This document shows, one piece after another, positions 1-5,047 of a stretch of 5,047 nucleotides of DNA. Position 1 is the first letter of the stretch. Each line of letters begins with the position of its first letter. The notes beneath the pieces are model-generated. The model did no database searches, was not told the origin of the DNA, and saw nothing but the letters and a program-made list of their open reading frames with translations. The position numbers were made by a program, and so were the translations under genes. Source of the DNA: Anaerolineae bacterium (lineage in GTDB: Bacteria > Chloroflexota > Anaerolineae > B4-G1). The stretch lies in assembly GCA_030612185.1 (NCBI GenBank), contig JAUWOI010000364.1:1-5047 (forward strand), in the 5' to 3' direction.

Positions 1-20
1 TCCTGAGCCTGGCCGAAGGA
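1..20. repeat. Copy of a short dispersed repeat (TCCTGAGCCTG..CGAAGGA type)
   Basis: The first 20 bases read TCCTGAGCCTGGCCGAAGGA. They closely resemble TCCTGAGCCTGTCGAAGGA, a short motif I recall as scattered between genes in many high-GC bacterial genomes; here GTCG is replaced by GGCCG. A 12-base echo, AGCCTGTCGAAG, lies at 2517-2528 just after the solute-binding protein gene. The copy abuts the broken ATPase gene and puts a stop (TGA, 4-6) in its first readable frame. Only similarity is seen; any function is unknown. Confidence 0.3.
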
Positions 21-565
21 ACTGAAGGGAGACGCCCACCTGCTGCTGGACCTGGAGGGGGAGGATGGGAGGGGGTGCGCTGGCCAAGCAACTGGTCACC
101 TTCGGAAATGTGACGGCGTTGGACGTGAAACGATTCCTGACCCCGTACAGGCGGAGCAACCTGTCGGTCCTGATCGGCATTCCCCAGACGTGGATGGCCT
201 CCGACGCCAGCCTGGCGGGAGAGCAAGGTATGCGCTTGATCAAGAAGCTGCTGGAGTTGACCGAACCGGCCTACGACTTCATCGCTGTCTATAAAGGGGG
301 ACCTGGGCCAGACCTACAACCACCCCGTGCACCTGACGGTGCTGCAACAGGCCGATCTCCCAAGAATATAGAGGCCCTGGTGGTCAACTCGACGGTGACC
401 TCGCTCTACGCCGGGCACAAGGCACTGGGAGCGCTGCGGCAGGCGGGGCTGCTGGAGGGGGACCGGCTGCGGGTGGTGGTGAACGGTTTTGATGCAGAGG
501 CCCACCCGCGCCACGGAATCTCACGGCGGGAGGTGCAGGATGCGTTAGAGGGGTTGCCCCAATAG
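7..565 (+). pseudogene. Frameshifted remnant of a CpaE/TadZ-like pilus-assembly ATPase
   Basis: The remnant resembles the C-terminal half of CpaE/TadZ proteins, MinD/ParA-type ATPases that help position Tad/Flp pilus machinery at the membrane. Family-like sequence is spread over three frames. Frame 1 gives KELKGDAHLLLDLE (about 22-63), the 'LLLDLD' strand after the Walker A region. Frame 2 then gives FGNVTALDVKRFLTPYRR and the 'YDFI' strand to about 290. Frame 3 gives DLGQTYNHPVHLTVLQQ (300-350) and hits a TAG at 369-371. Frame 2 resumes near 371 with ALVVNSTVTSLYAGHKALGAL, then RVVVNGFDAE and a VQDALEGLPQ tail. An open 166-codon frame (65-565) spans most of this, but its middle (about 297-365) is proline-rich nonsense, as expected from two compensating indels. 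The N-terminal part with Walker A is not in the window. I infer a dead gene; sequencing error is the main alternative. The family call is from remembered motifs. Confidence 0.6.
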
Positions 566-588
566 TGTTCAATTGTCTTACGAACTAT
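562..588. repeat. Short imperfect inverted repeat at the pseudogene stop
   Basis: ATAGTGTTC (562-570) pairs with GAACTAT (582-588) around an 11-base AT-rich loop, with one bulged base. The left arm contains the TAG stop (563-565) of the ATPase remnant. It could be a small transcription-exit hairpin, although no T-tract follows. It could also be a trace of a mobile-element end, since the ORF just downstream looks foreign to both flanking genes. The match is short enough to be chance. Confidence 0.25.
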
Positions 589-613
589 AGACATCAGGCG
601 AGAATCAGGTATC

Positions 614-643
614 ATGAGTGAAAACAAGCCAGGAGGTGCCTGA
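614..643 (+). CDS. Possible 9-residue leader minicistron
   Basis: An ATG at 614 opens the peptide MSENKPGGA, ending at TGA 641-643. The stop overlaps the next ATG as TGATG, a classic termination-reinitiation junction. The minicistron lies entirely between the left stem arm and the downstream start, so ribosomes translating it would melt the 590-599/638-647 stem. Its own ribosome binding site is weak (AGGT at 607-610, only three bases from the ATG). It is too short to judge by composition and could be accidental; the case rests on the overlap geometry. Confidence 0.25.
   Translation: MSENKPGGA
631..637 (+). promoter_or_regulatory. Strong Shine-Dalgarno (AGGAGGT)
   Basis: AGGAGGT is a near-perfect anti-16S complement with five bases between it and the ATG at 643. 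It is the strongest ribosome binding site in the window and the main reason to take the following 49-codon ORF seriously. It lies inside the minicistron beginning at 614 and in the loop of the 590-647 stem. Confidence 0.55.
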
Positions 644-792
644 TGTCGAAGTTGGACCCTGAAGCACGGGACTTTGCCACACCGCGGAACTTTGCACGAT
701 TGCTGAATTGCGTGCCAGCGAAGAAGCGCAAGGAGATAGCAGCCGAACAGGGCTATGACTTCAATGCACGCAAACGGACCGGCTTCTGGTGA
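643..792 (+). CDS. Small basic protein of unknown function (49 aa), possibly a truncated transposase N-terminus
   Basis: I do not recognise this product. It begins MSKLDPEARDFATPRNFAR, continues with LLNCVPAKKRKEIAAEQGYD and ends FNARKRTGFW before TGA 790-792. It is rich in Lys/Arg and has no signal peptide or membrane segment. The middle 'FARLL..VP...RKEIAAEQGYD' would form a short basic helix pair. It loosely recalls the N-termini of IS4-type transposases ('F..LL..lP...f..lv..h..D'), so it may be the stub of a larger transposase cut by a stop or deletion. Support for translation is the AGGAGGT at 631-637. It starts inside the right arm of a 10-bp stem and overlaps the stop of a 9-codon ORF. 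Nothing further in any frame up to 864 extends it recognisably. It could equally be a non-coding remnant. Confidence 0.4.
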   Translation: MSKLDPEARDFATPRNFARLLNCVPAKKRKEIAAEQGYDFNARKRTGFW

Positions 793-812
793 TTACCCAT
801 AAGTTGACTGCC

Positions 813-833
813 ACCTCAGACCTCCGAGGTTTT
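813..833 (+). terminator. Weak hairpin plus TTTT after the 49-codon ORF
   Basis: ACCTC (813-817) can pair with GAGGT (826-830) around an eight-base loop, followed directly by a short T run (830-833). Five base pairs and four Ts make a poor intrinsic terminator. The core AGACCTCCGAGGTTTT (818-833) also looks like one half of a larger inverted repeat whose other arm (AAACCTCGGAGGTCT-like) is absent here. That would fit a rearrangement junction just before the solute-binding protein gene. Confidence 0.2.
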
Positions 834-864
834 AGGCAAGTGATGTGTCCGAACTTTTTCCCTG

Positions 865-2508
865 TTGATGCTTGCGGTGGGCCTGGCGCTCGTCTTGACC
901 TGGGCGGTAGTGGCCGCCCAGGAGCCGGAGCCAGCCCCAGACCGCACAAGAGCGCGCATGGCCAACGATGGCGTTACCCTGAACCTCAACCTGGGCTATG
1001 AGCCTTCCAGCCTGGACCCGGCCTTGGCGGCTGATTCGGCGTCTGTGACCACCGTTGAGCAACTCTTCATCGGCCTGGTGGACCTGGACGACGAGACCGC
1101 CGAGGTGCGACCTGAACTGGCCACCAGTTGGACCGTCTCGCCCGACGGCACTGTCTACACCTTTACCCTGCGCAGCGACGTCACCTGGAGCGACGACAGC
1201 CCGGTGACCGCCGAGGACGTGCGCTATGGCATCCTGCGTAGCCTTGACCCGGCAACTGAATCTGGCTATGCCTACGTCCTCACCTTCGTCATAAAAAACG
1301 CCGCGGACTACAACGATGGAACCATCACCGATCCCAACCAGGTCGGCGTGACCGCCGTGGACACCACCACACTCCGCGTCACCTTGAAACATCCAGCCTC
1401 CTACGCCCTCTCCATCCTCTCGCTGTGGGTCGCCCGCCCGATGCCCCAGTGGGCCATCGAAGCGCACGGCGTCCCCACCTGGACGGAGCCAGCAAACATT
1501 GTCACCAACGGCCCTTACCAGTTGACCGAGTGGGTTCACGACGACCACATCCTGCTGGACAAAAGCCCCACCTACTACGACGCTGCGGACGTGCAGATTG
1601 ACCAGGTGATGATGTGGATGGAGGATGAGGCCACGGCCTGGCAGATGTACCTGGACGGGCAGTTGGACACTGCGACTGTGCCTGCTGGCACCTTGAGCAC
1701 TGAGACTGTGCCTGGCGGCACCCCGCTCAATCCCATACTGAGCCAGGAACTGCACATCCAGCCTGCCGCCTGCACCTACTACTACGGCTTCAACACCTCT
1801 CTGGAGCCTTTTGACAATCGTCTCGTGCGCAAGGCGTTCATCGCGGCGATCAATCGCCAGTGGCTCATCAACGACGTTACTAACGGCTTTCAACAGCCGG
1901 CGCTCACGTTCACCCCGCCGGGTGTCTTCGGCCACGTGGACGGCTACGCCGAGGGGGTGGGCATCCCCTACGACCCAACCCAGGCGCGCCAGTGGCTGGC
2001 CGACGCCGGCTACCCCAACGGCCAGGGCTTGCCGCCGATCACGCTATGGTTCAACACCAGCACCGGTCACCAGGCCATCGCCGAGTATGTTCGTCAGAAC
2101 TGGATGGACAACCTGGGCGTAACGGTCGCTCTTTCGGACACAAACTGGTCTGATTACCTCGACCTCCTGCAAACCGACCCCCCACAGGTCTGGCGGCTGG
2201 GATGGTGCCTGGACTACCGCGATGCCCATAACTTCCTCCACGACGTGCCCATCGTGCACCATCGTGTCTCTTTGGGCAACTGGACAAACAGCACTTACGA
2301 GAGCCTGCTGGATCTAGCTGCGTGGGAGCAGGACCCCGACGTCCGCAAAGCCCTCTATAGGCCAGCCGAGGAGATCCTCGTGGAAATCGAGGCTGTCATG
2401 ATTCCCCTCTACCATTATGCCTCGGGCGTCGCGACCAAGCCCTACCTGGAGCGTACCTATTGGATCGGTAGCGAGTGTGACATTGCCACCTGGCGCATCA
2501 CCCAGTGA
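865..2508 (+). CDS. Family-5 ABC transporter substrate-binding protein (DppA/OppA type), 547 aa
   Basis: This is an extracellular solute-binding protein of the SBP_bac_5 family, which delivers oligopeptides, dipeptides or sometimes other solutes to an ABC importer. Residues 1-18 are a hydrophobic export signal ending VVAA|Q with no lipobox cysteine, so signal peptidase I cleavage is expected. Lobe I opens with EPSSLDPALA (46-55) and QLFIGLVDLD, then carries the family signature LATSWTVSPDGTVYTFTLR (85-103) and DVTWSDDSPVTAEDV (105-119). The usual WSDG is WSDD here. Later hallmarks are NGPYQLTEW (215 on), CTYYYGFNT (303 on), RKAFIAAINR and RLGWCLDYRDAHNFL (444 on). Length and C-terminus are normal. 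The start is doubtful. TTG 865 and ATG 868 have no Shine-Dalgarno, and the signal lacks a basic n-region. The frame is open back to TGA 841-843 (upstream residues CVRTFSL), so the true 5' end may be lost. No permease or ATPase genes are adjacent and the substrate cannot be read from sequence. Confidence 0.9.
   Translation: MMLAVGLALVLTWAVVAAQEPEPAPDRTRARMANDGVTLNLNLGYEPSSLDPALAADSASVTTVEQLFIGLVDLDDETAEVRPELATSWTVSPDGTVYTFTLRSDVTWSDDSPVTAEDVRYGILRSLDPATESGYAYVLTFVIKNAADYNDGTITDPNQVGVTAVDTTTLRVTLKHPASYALSILSLWVARPMPQWAIEAHGVPTWTEPANIVTNGPYQLTEWVHDDHILLDKSPTYYDAADVQIDQVMMWMEDEATAWQMYLDGQLDTATVPAGTLSTETVPGGTPLNPILSQELHIQPAACTYYYGFNTSLEPFDNRLVRKAFIAAINRQWLINDVTNGFQQPALTFTPPGVFGHVDGYAEGVGIPYDPTQARQWLADAGYPNGQGLPPITLWFNTSTGHQAIAEYVRQNWMDNLGVTVALSDTNWSDYLDLLQTDPPQVWRLGWCLDYRDAHNFLHDVPIVHHRVSLGNWTNSTYESLLDLAAWEQDPDVRKALYRPAEEILVEIEAVMIPLYHYASGVATKPYLERTYWIGSECDIATWRITQ
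1674..1722 (+). repeat. Imperfect 30-bp tandem duplication inside the solute-binding protein gene
   Basis: GACTGTGCCTGCTGGCACC (1674-1692) recurs as GACTGTGCCTGGCGGCACC (1704-1722), two mismatches in 19 bases at a spacing of exactly 30 bases. In the protein this gives ATVPAGTLST followed by ETVPGGTPLN. It falls in the linker after 'LDGQLDTA', a surface loop region in this family where insertions should be tolerated. The in-frame spacing suggests a small duplication rather than decay. Confidence 0.45.
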
Positions 2509-2618
2509 GAGCCGGCAGCCTGTCGAAGCGGCGACTGCCCCTGTTCTAGTTTCTCGTGGGTGACGTTGAAACGGCTCAGAGCGCTCAGATCACCTGGCGT
2601 TCCCCTCGTCTCCAGCAG
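2509..2618. other. Convergent intergenic gap, no clear terminator
   Basis: This 110-base gap separates the 3' ends of the two large convergent genes. It holds a 12-base echo of the dispersed motif at position 1 (AGCCTGTCGAAG, 2517-2528). It also holds a possible 5-bp GGCAG/CTGCC pairing around it, and a direct repeat GCTCAGAGCGCTCAG near 2574-2588 with the 8-base palindrome GAGCGCTC. None is followed by a T-tract on either strand, so no intrinsic terminator can be called. Confidence 0.4.
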
Positions 2619-5047
2619 TCAGCGATACTCCCTGGCCACCACCGGCAGGTAGATCTCGAACCCCGGAGGCGACGGTGTGAGTACCGTGAACTCCTGTTCC
2701 GCCGACCAGGAGCCAATGCCACAAGCGTTGGACGCCAGCACGCGCCAGTAGTAGACGCCGCCGCCCAGCCCGGATGCGGGTGTGTACTCTGTACTGACCG
2801 TGGTCTTCTCTCTCTCCTGGCTGGAGAAGTCCGCATTGTCGTCAACCTGGATCTGGTACTCGTCCGCGCCGGTGACTGCGCCCCACTCGAAGGTGGGTCT
2901 GTTGCCGCCGACCGCGCTGCCGTCCACCGGCGCCATCAGGACGGGAACACCGGGCGGCTCAATGGGACCAGGACAGGACCAGGTCACGGCCACGCGGAAG
3001 ATGTCGCTGTCCCACAGCCCACCGGAGTCGGTCACGCGGATGGTGATGTCCGTCCAGCCGCACCAGTCCGCGCTTGGATTGATGGTCACGTTGTAGCAGT
3101 CGTCAAGAGTCACCCCTGCACCAGCGGGTGGTGTGCCCTCAATGGTGCAGGTCAACTCGTTGGTGGGGGTCTCGGCGTCTGCGACGTAGGCCCACAGGTC
3201 AATCGTGCTGGTCGGGCTGGTGCTATGGTCGAAGACCTGGTCCGTCAGGCCGGAGAGGGTGGGCGGAGTGTTGGGCGCCGCGACGGTCACCGTGAAATAG
3301 CTACCCTGATTATCATTCGCTGATGCAACAGGTGACAGGTCGCCATCGGTAGCCTCGATGCTGAACTTCAGTGTGGCTCCTTCCCAGGTCTCACCTTGTG
3401 GTGGAACGGCGAATGTCCACGTTCCGTCTCCAGTTCCGCCGGGGCTGGCCCCGATTATTGATGTCTGCGTGTAGGGAGCGGTGTAGGAGTAGTACAGCGT
3501 GGCAAAGTCAACGCCGTGGTTTCCGGTCAGGGTATCACTGATAGCCACGGTAACGGTCAGCCATTCGTTGCTTACGACGGTAGAATCAAACGCAGGTTGC
3601 CCGATGGTGGGTCCCTGGAGGTCATTGTCATCAGCAAGCAGAGCAAAGAGTCCTAAGACGTCGGTGTTGGCTGTGGCAACGTTGTTCACTGTGTCCAATG
3701 TGGTCGTGACTGGCGTCCAAGACAAGGCCTGCTCATCCCACAAGTATAGATTCAAGGTGTCTTCGACCAGAGCACCGACCTCGGTATCGGTGTATTGGAC
3801 GGTGATGGTCAATGGTTTCGTGAAGGTAGCAAGAGCGCGAAGCGTTAGGAGACCAAGGTCGGCGAGCGGGGCAGCGGAATGAGAGGTATTGCCCTGCTGG
3901 GCCTCACTTGCCTCCAAGATGAAGGAATGACCAATGGGCTTCAGTTGAGCTGATGGCTCGGCCACCGGCGACTCGGTGAGCGTGAAGTCCCACACGCCAC
4001 TGAAAGCGCCTGGAGGGATATCAACCGTGGTATTGCCGGAGGATGAGGTGAGGCTGCCTCCAGTCTGGCCGTCTATGGACCACTGTTCCCGCGTTGGGAC
4101 AGGATAGCGCCATAGGTGAGAGGATGCGCTTCCATTTGGATCTAATTCCCAAGGATCTGGATTCGAGGTATCTAGCCAGCCTGATGGGTCAATCGGTATG
4201 TCGTCGTTGAACTGCACCTCGAAGTGGAGATGGGCATTTGTTGAGAAACAGGGTTCTTCATAGGTGTTGCCTATGATCCCGATCTGGTCGCCTGCGTTCA
4301 CGTCGCCAGTGACAGTGGGTTCATATCTGAGGTGGCCGTAGATGGTCTTGTAGCCGTTGCCGTGATCAATCGTCACCTGGCACCCCAAGCAGAATCCGCA
4401 GCCTGTGTTGGCATCGTCTATTGTCCCTGAAGCCGCGGCCAGCACAGGGTCTCCAACAGTCCTCTGTGAGAAGTCATATCCATCGTGACCATCATAGCAC
4501 TTGTAGTTCGGAGGCCCACATGGGAACCTCTGCGCGGGATAGCTGACGGCATCGTAACCCAAGTAGGGCAGCATTTGCTGGTCGGTGTTGTTGTCTGGAA
4601 AATGGTGGTCAAAGACGGATGTGGTGCGTGCTATGAAGGCGGAGTGGAAAGCGGCTGCGGAACCAGTACCCCGGCTTGGGTAGTCGAAGGGCAGGTTCAA
4701 CAACGGTCCACCGCCTCTCCACCGCCGCACGTAGATTTCCCAGTTCCCGCAGGTGTCAGCCCAGGCGACATAGGGCATGCCGGCCAGCGCGATGGCCGCC
4801 GAAGGCCGCTTCGAGTCGCACCTGCTGTCGCTGATACCTCCGCTGGTAGCCGAACCAGACTCTACTTCCTCCCAACTGCTCCCATTCCACCGCCGCACGT
4901 AGATTTCAAAGCCCCCGCTACTGTTGTCTTCCCAGGCCACGTAGGGCGTGCCGTCCGGCGCAATCGCCACGGAAGGCCAATGCGAAGAGCCGCTGTCGTC
5001 GCTGATGCCCCCGCCGCTGGCCGAGCCCGTCCCCACCTCCTCCCAAC
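2619..5047 (-). CDS. Secreted multidomain M23 metallopeptidase with propeller-like repeats and Ig-like domains (partial, 5' end beyond window)
   Basis: M23 enzymes are zinc endopeptidases that cut peptide cross-links, typically in peptidoglycan. Numbering is from the GTG at 5036, which is not the real start: the frame continues to the edge as WEEV, matching the internal repeat. Residues 1-107 hold two propeller-like repeats (WPSVAIAPDGTPYVAW...EIYVRRW). The peptidase spans about 178-290, with zinc ligands H184 and D188 (HDGYD), H235 in YGHL, and H269/H271 in HLH, so it should be active. Six cysteines surround it, including CGFCLGC (213-219). Then come a ZU5-like segment (TVDIPPGAF, 338-345; to about 470), an Ig-like domain (477-586), a cadherin-like domain (590-686, 'NTPPTLSGLTDQ') and an FnIII-like domain (694-786, 'TFEWGAVTGADEYQIQV', 'YYWRVLASNACG'). 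The tail FEIYLPVVAREYR resembles a recurrent Chloroflexota C-terminus. It should be extracellular; the signal peptide is out of view. Stop is TGA at 2621-2619. Confidence 0.9.
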   Translation of the reverse strand, partial: WEEVGTGSASGGGISDDSGSSHWPSVAIAPDGTPYVAWEDNSSGGFEIYVRRWNGSSWEEVESGSATSGGISDSRCDSKRPSAAIALAGMPYVAWADTCGNWEIYVRRWRGGGPLLNLPFDYPSRGTGSAAAFHSAFIARTTSVFDHHFPDNNTDQQMLPYLGYDAVSYPAQRFPCGPPNYKCYDGHDGYDFSQRTVGDPVLAAASGTIDDANTGCGFCLGCQVTIDHGNGYKTIYGHLRYEPTVTGDVNAGDQIGIIGNTYEEPCFSTNAHLHFEVQFNDDIPIDPSGWLDTSNPDPWELDPNGSASSHLWRYPVPTREQWSIDGQTGGSLTSSSGNTTVDIPPGAFSGVWDFTLTESPVAEPSAQLKPIGHSFILEASEAQQGNTSHSAAPLADLGLLTLRALATFTKPLTITVQYTDTEVGALVEDTLNLYLWDEQALSWTPVTTTLDTVNNVATANTDVLGLFALLADDNDLQGPTIGQPAFDSTVVSNEWLTVTVAISDTLTGNHGVDFATLYYSYTAPYTQTSIIGASPGGTGDGTWTFAVPPQGETWEGATLKFSIEATDGDLSPVASANDNQGSYFTVTVAAPNTPPTLSGLTDQVFDHSTSPTSTIDLWAYVADAETPTNELTCTIEGTPPAGAGVTLDDCYNVTINPSADWCGWTDITIRVTDSGGLWDSDIFRVAVTWSCPGPIEPPGVPVLMAPVDGSAVGGNRPTFEWGAVTGADEYQIQVDDNADFSSQEREKTTVSTEYTPASGLGGGVYYWRVLASNACGIGSWSAEQEFTVLTPSPPGFEIYLPVVAREYR
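4709..5047 (-). repeat. Two tandem copies of a ~168-171-bp coding repeat
   Basis: Two diverged copies lie at about 4709-4876 and 4877-5047, the second cut by the window edge. CACCGCCGCACGTAGATTTC is identical at 4720-4739 and 4888-4907 (168 apart), and CTCCCAAC recurs at the ends of both units (171 apart), so unit length varies by one codon. Each encodes about 56 residues: EIYVRRW..SSWEEV.SGSA..GGISD..S..PS.AIA..G.PYVAW. The pattern is that of one blade of a sequential beta-propeller or BNR-like repeat. The copy to the left is cut after EIYVRRW, where the sequence passes into the linker before the peptidase. More copies are expected to the right of the window. Confidence 0.65.

Larger units (their letters stand above)
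590..647 (+). promoter_or_regulatory. Leader hairpin that could sequester the start codon of the 49-codon ORF
   Basis: GACATCAGGC (590-599) is the exact reverse complement of GCCTGATGTC (638-647), a perfect 10-bp stem around a 38-base loop. The right arm covers the ATG at 643-645 and begins right after the Shine-Dalgarno AGGAGGT (631-637), which stays in the loop. If the RNA folds this way, initiation at 643 would be blocked until ribosomes or other factors open the stem. Similar start-codon-masking hairpins are known from some insertion-sequence transposase mRNAs, where they limit expression from read-through transcripts. The pairing is visible directly; the regulatory role is inferred. Confidence 0.4.

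Noticed and set aside
804..835. Promoter for the binding protein: TTGACT (804-809) with TTTTAG (830-835)
   Set aside because: The -35 is good but the candidate -10 matches only three of six positions and the 20-base spacing is too long; it also falls in the hairpin.
789..1001. 70-codon plus-strand ORF starting between the 49-codon ORF and the binding protein
   Set aside because: It overlaps the binding-protein start in another frame and reads as Gly/Pro/Arg-rich out-of-frame sequence; no ribosome binding site.
832..1935. Long minus-strand open frame (367 codons) opposite the solute-binding protein gene
   Set aside because: It lies wholly antisense to a gene with clear family motifs; its product is Gly/Val/His/Arg-rich without recognisable domains, as expected for the reverse strand of GC-rich coding DNA.
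2509..2618. Bidirectional intrinsic terminator between the convergent genes
   Set aside because: Only short pairings (five bases or fewer, or an 8-base palindrome) and no T-tract on either strand.
2556..3323. Plus-strand open frame of 255 codons opposite the 3' part of the M23 gene
   Set aside because: It is antisense to clear Ig/FnIII-like coding sequence and the product is low-complexity Arg/Gly/Val-rich with no motif.
5034..5036. GTG as the true start of the M23 gene
   Set aside because: The upstream in-frame residues WEEV match the internal repeat SWEEVESGSA, so coding continues past the window edge; no signal peptide follows the GTG.
865..5047. Binding protein and M23 protease as one peptidoglycan-recycling system
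   Set aside because: Some family-5 binding proteins do bind murein peptides, but the genes converge, share no promoter, and no transporter genes are present; nothing in the sequence links them.

Overview
The window reads as a moderately GC-rich bacterial chromosome fragment, most likely from the Chloroflexota (Anaerolineae-like). This rests on style rather than a marker gene. The right-hand gene encodes a large secreted protein that ends in FEIYLPVVAREYR, and tails of the type 'YLPxV' + basic residues recur on exported proteins of that phylum. Other hints are the tandem 'PSVAIAPDGTPYVAW...EIYVRRW' repeats and the style of the family-5 solute-binding protein. No rRNA, tRNA, CRISPR array or complete insertion sequence is visible.

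Layout. Positions 1-565 hold the decayed 3' part of a CpaE/TadZ-like (MinD/ParA-type) pilus-assembly ATPase gene. Its recognisable protein sequence jumps between all three forward frames, so it is a pseudogene. Positions 566-864 are a mosaic. They contain a short imperfect inverted repeat at the pseudogene stop codon, a 9-codon minicistron overlapping (TGATG) a 49-codon ORF with a strong Shine-Dalgarno, a perfect 10-bp inverted repeat that would lock that ORF's start codon in a stem, and a weak hairpin followed by TTTT. Positions 865-2508 encode an intact family-5 (DppA/OppA-type) ABC-transporter substrate-binding protein, but its signal peptide lacks the usual basic n-region and no ribosome binding site precedes it, so its 5' end may have been lost. 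On the minus strand, 5047-2619 encode the C-terminal 808 or so residues of a secreted multidomain protein: propeller-like repeats, an M23 (LytM/lysostaphin-type) zinc endopeptidase domain with all key residues, several Ig/ZU5/cadherin/FnIII-like beta domains, and the YLPVV-type tail. It runs off the right edge.

How the genes relate. The two intact genes converge tail to tail over a 110-bp gap, so they are not an operon. No permease or ATPase genes accompany the binding protein. Both products should be exported, one binding peptides or similar solutes and the other probably cutting peptide cross-links in cell walls or attached to surfaces, but a joint role is only conjecture. The left third looks like a decaying, rearranged accessory region.
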